DNA of 9,061 nt from an uncultured Bacteroidia bacterium. GTDB taxonomy: Bacteria > Bacteroidota > Bacteroidia > Bacteroidales > Prolixibacteraceae. Under the pieces are notes generated by a model that worked only from the letters and a program-made list of their open reading frames with translations, was not told the DNA's origin and made no database searches. A program made the translations under genes and the position numbers. Positions 6,869 to 9,061 of the stretch are shown in pieces; position 1 is the stretch's first letter, and each line of letters begins with the position of its first letter. The stretch is from assembly GCA_903859795.1 (NCBI GenBank), contig CAIOOC010000327.1:1-9061 (forward strand), in the 5' to 3' direction.

Positions 6869-8155
6869 TTAATTTCCTAAAAAGGAAAAAAGATTATAAT
6901 CGGGCCATTTGTCTACCTTCAAAAGAATGCGGGACATAACGCGGTCCATTTCCTTTGCCAAATGAGGTCCTTTATAATTGCTTGTATTTGACAATATTAC
7001 CCATGAAATTCCATCCGGTTGACGCTTGACCAGCGCCGAAGAGCCAGGTAAAGTCCCAGTTCTCCACCATTCGCCCTTTTCATTAGTTCCCCGCCATCCC
7101 AAAGGGTCTAAACCAAAGGGATCGACGTGAGTCATTTCATTTACACTTTCAGCCGAAAGGATATCCTTAACCTTTGGCTCATTATCTATTACTACAACCA
7201 GTTTCATTAAATCGATTGGTGAAGCAAGCCAGCCACCGGCTGATCCCAACAAGTGAATATCATTACCTCCATAGATTTTTGATACCATCCTGCCACTCCC
7301 GTCAAATGATTCAATTGGCTGACCATCTTCAGGCTGGTAATACCTGACCTCGTTTGGAAGCGCTTCGCTTAAAAAACTTCCTCCAAGTCTCATGTCTGTT
7401 ATTCCAGCTGGTTCCAATACCTCTTTTTTTACAAATGATTCATAATCAGTTCCTGAAACCTTTGATATCACTTTGCCCAGAATCAGATATCCGAGGTTAG
7501 AATAGACACTGTTTGATCCTGGTTCAAAATGAACTTTGTGCGTGGTGACAAATTTAATATAGGAGTCGATTGTGACAGGCAGGGGATCGCCGACTCCTTT
7601 AGAAACCGTTTTGGGTAAAAATGCAAGATCGCCCCAATGCTGAGTCCAGCCTCCGGAATGGTTTAGTAGGTTTCGAACCGTGATTTTCTCCAGTCTTCGA
7701 TCTTTAATATTTAAGAATGGTTCGTCGTTGAGAATCCCTTCTTTGCCAAATACTTTGGATTCAAGTGAAATTTTTGAATTCTCAACGAGTTTCATGGTTG
7801 CCACTGCTGTAATAAGTTTCGATACGCTGGCTAACCGAAAAAGGTTATTTGGGGTAACCCGAATCTGATCTTCCTCATTAGAGAAGCCATACCCTTTGGC
7901 AAAAACCAGTTTCTCATCTTTGACCACTGCAATAGAAACACCTTTTAATCCATTCTGAATTCTGAACTTTTCCATGTAATCATCAATGACTGTGGCATTT
8001 TGTTCCTCAATTAACTTATTGAATACCAATTTATTGAATGATTCGTTTAAAGGTGACAAAAGTGAATTCTTTATTGAATATGATGCCTGCCTGAACGGTG
8101 ACAACAGAAAAATAGTGAGCAAAAGAAGTGATAACCGATTCCGAAAATTATGCAT
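6869..8155 (-). CDS. Secreted serine hydrolase, beta-lactamase/class C PBP-like family
   Basis: The 428-residue protein has an N-terminal signal sequence (about 7-25, LSLLLLTIFLLSP) and should act in the periplasm or outside. The beta-lactamase fold (about 60-410) shows the family's three catalytic motifs: SxxK as S110-V-S-K113 (nucleophile S110), YxN as Y218-S-N220, and a KTG-equivalent R365-T-G367 followed by TLPGSSA. The conserved LLNHSGG (163-169) is also present. Members include esterases, D-aminopeptidases, low-molecular-weight PBPs and true class C beta-lactamases; most chromosomal Bacteroidota members with this layout have unknown substrates, so resistance should not be assumed. It has no lipobox and no extra C-terminal domain. 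It begins 69 nt after pyrD on the same strand; its own terminator lies behind it. A weak promoter-like TATTTTTC (complement of 8191-8198) is upstream but has one mismatch and no good -33 box. Confidence 0.92.
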   Translation of the reverse strand: MHNFRNRLSLLLLTIFLLSPFRQASYSIKNSLLSPLNESFNKLVFNKLIEEQNATVIDDYMEKFRIQNGLKGVSIAVVKDEKLVFAKGYGFSNEEDQIRVTPNNLFRLASVSKLITAVATMKLVENSKISLESKVFGKEGILNDEPFLNIKDRRLEKITVRNLLNHSGGWTQHWGDLAFLPKTVSKGVGDPLPVTIDSYIKFVTTHKVHFEPGSNSVYSNLGYLILGKVISKVSGTDYESFVKKEVLEPAGITDMRLGGSFLSEALPNEVRYYQPEDGQPIESFDGSGRMVSKIYGGNDIHLLGSAGGWLASPIDLMKLVVVIDNEPKVKDILSAESVNEMTHVDPFGLDPLGWRGTNEKGEWWRTGTLPGSSALVKRQPDGISWVILSNTSNYKGPHLAKEMDRVMSRILLKVDKWPDYNLFSFLGN

Positions 8156-8210
8156 AAAGTAACCAGAATTTTAGTGGTGTTACAATCGTTGAAAAATACA
8201 TAAATCATGA

Positions 8211-8236
8211 ATTACATTTGTAAATTACATTTGTAA
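8211..8236. repeat. Perfect 13-bp tandem duplication across the pyrD stop codon
   Basis: ATTACATTTGTAA occurs twice head to tail at 8211-8223 and 8224-8236. Each unit contains the near-palindrome TTACA-TT-TGTAA. The copy at 8224-8236 encodes the last pyrD residues (LQM) and the TAA stop; the second copy lies just beyond in the spacer ahead of the beta-lactamase-family gene. Confidence 0.85.
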
Positions 8237-9061
8237 CTCACCGACAATGTCATTTATACTGCTGATTTTGTGACGGTTAAGATAATCATCTATTCCGTCA
8301 ATGATTTTTAACGTAATTAACGGATCGATATAATTTGCTGTTCCAACCTGGATAGCAGTAGCCCCGGCGAGAAAAAATTCGATAGCGTCAGTTGCATTCA
8401 TTATGCCGCCAATACCGACAAGGGGAACTTTTACAGCTTTAGAAACTTCCCAAACCATTCTCAGAGCAATAGGTTTAATTGCAGGGCCTGAAAGTCCTCC
8501 CGTAACAGTGGCCAGGATCGGTTTTCGGGTTTCTGCATTTATAGCCATTCCCAACAATGTATTTATCAGCGAAAGGCTGTCTGCCCCACTAGATTCTGCT
8601 GCCCTGGCCAATTCGCCGATGTCTGTCACATTAGGTGATAGTTTTACAATCATTGTCTTATGATACACAGCCCTGACAGCTCCCACTACGGCATCAATTG
8701 AAGCACAACTTGTACCAAAAGCCATTCCCCCTTCCTTTACATTGGGACACGATATATTCAACTCAATCCCTCCAATATGATCCAGTTCATTTATAATTTC
8801 GGCACATGCTATGTATTCCTCGATTGTTGATCCGGAAACATTAACAAGTATATTGGTTTTGTATTTTGTTAGAAGAGGATAGATATCTGTGGCAAAATAG
8901 CGGGCACCCTTATTCTGAAGTCCTACCGAATTTAACATCCCTGAGGCTGTTTCTGCCATTCGAGGGTAACCATTTCCCTGACGGGGATGAATTGTTGTCC
9001 CTTTAACGACTATTCCTCCCAGCTGGCTAACATCCAAAAAATCATCAAATTCAACTCCATA
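8225..9061 (-). CDS. pyrD: Dihydroorotate dehydrogenase, class 1B catalytic subunit (5' end beyond window)
   Basis: This FMN enzyme oxidises dihydroorotate to orotate in pyrimidine synthesis. 278 residues are visible. The frame stays open to the window edge, reading YGVEFDDF ahead of LDVSQLGGIVVKGTT, and the family normally has a short N-terminal segment before this, so roughly 25-30 residues are missing; the internal TTG at 9037 is not the start. Key motifs: MAETASGMLNSVGLQNKG for substrate and FMN contacts, LNISCPNVKEGG whose cysteine (visible residue 105) is the class 1 catalytic base, VKLSPN, the NTLLGMAI loop, TGGLSGPAIKP, and the FMN-phosphate loops VGIGGI and QVGTAN. A cysteine base with NVKEGG points to class 1B, which works with an iron-sulfur/FAD subunit PyrK and NAD; pyrK is often the gene just upstream and may lie outside the window. 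The C-terminus and stop fall in a 13-bp tandem repeat. Confidence 0.95.
   Translation of the reverse strand, partial: YGVEFDDFLDVSQLGGIVVKGTTIHPRQGNGYPRMAETASGMLNSVGLQNKGARYFATDIYPLLTKYKTNILVNVSGSTIEEYIACAEIINELDHIGGIELNISCPNVKEGGMAFGTSCASIDAVVGAVRAVYHKTMIVKLSPNVTDIGELARAAESSGADSLSLINTLLGMAINAETRKPILATVTGGLSGPAIKPIALRMVWEVSKAVKVPLVGIGGIMNATDAIEFFLAGATAIQVGTANYIDPLITLKIIDGIDDYLNRHKISSINDIVGELQM

Noticed and set aside
6869..8155. Antibiotic-resistance beta-lactamase
   Set aside because: The fold and SxxK/YxN motifs fit, but the family mostly contains esterases and peptidases and there is no AmpR-type regulator or mobile element nearby.
8191..8198. TATTTTTC as a -7 box for the beta-lactamase-family gene
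   Set aside because: It has one mismatch to TAnnTTTG in an AT-rich spacer and no good -33 partner, so it is not listed as a feature.
9015..9037. pyrD starting at the TTG at 9037
   Set aside because: Homologues have conserved sequence upstream of this point and the preceding YGVEFDDF fits the family, so the gene continues beyond the window.

Overview
This window looks like chromosomal DNA from a member of the Bacteroidota, most likely a Bacteroidales- or Marinilabiliales-like lineage. The grounds are its AT-rich spacers, weak or absent Shine-Dalgarno sequences, a fused E1 alpha/beta 2-oxoacid dehydrogenase, a Bacteroidota-style flavodoxin, a TPR protein of a type common in the phylum, and an FMN-type class 1B dihydroorotate dehydrogenase. 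The assignment is inferred from protein character only; no 16S or other marker is present.

Layout. The left end holds the C-terminal part of a TPR protein on the + strand, closed by a strong intrinsic terminator. After a 230-nt AT-rich spacer comes an exported methionine sulfoxide reductase B (+ strand). From about 1256 to the right edge every gene is on the - strand. Read in the direction of transcription (right to left), these are pyrD (cut by the window edge), a secreted serine beta-lactamase-family hydrolase with a terminator behind it, a two-gene 2-oxoacid dehydrogenase unit (E2, then fused E1 alpha/beta, almost abutting), a long-chain flavodoxin, a membrane-anchored Bax-like glucosaminidase and methylglyoxal synthase. 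mgsA and msrB converge on a 74-nt spacer filled with inverted and direct repeats.

How the genes relate. The only clear functional unit is E2-E1: together with an E3 lipoamide dehydrogenase encoded elsewhere it would oxidatively decarboxylate a 2-oxoacid (branched-chain 2-oxoacids or pyruvate) to acyl-CoA. Flavodoxin (electron carrier), methylglyoxal synthase (glycolytic bypass), pyrD (pyrimidine synthesis) and the envelope hydrolases are housekeeping or peripheral functions with no obvious shared pathway.

I found no CRISPR array, transposase, phage gene, toxin-antitoxin pair, tRNA or rRNA, and no convincing new biological system. Points worth a second look are the altered thiamine-diphosphate motif of E1, the unusual phosphate-binding loop of the flavodoxin, a perfect 13-bp tandem duplication across the pyrD stop codon, the repeat-rich convergent spacer, and a protein-like 47-codon antisense reading frame upstream of msrB. 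No gene-free stretch exceeds 300 bases; the longest (445-674) holds the terminator and that antisense frame.
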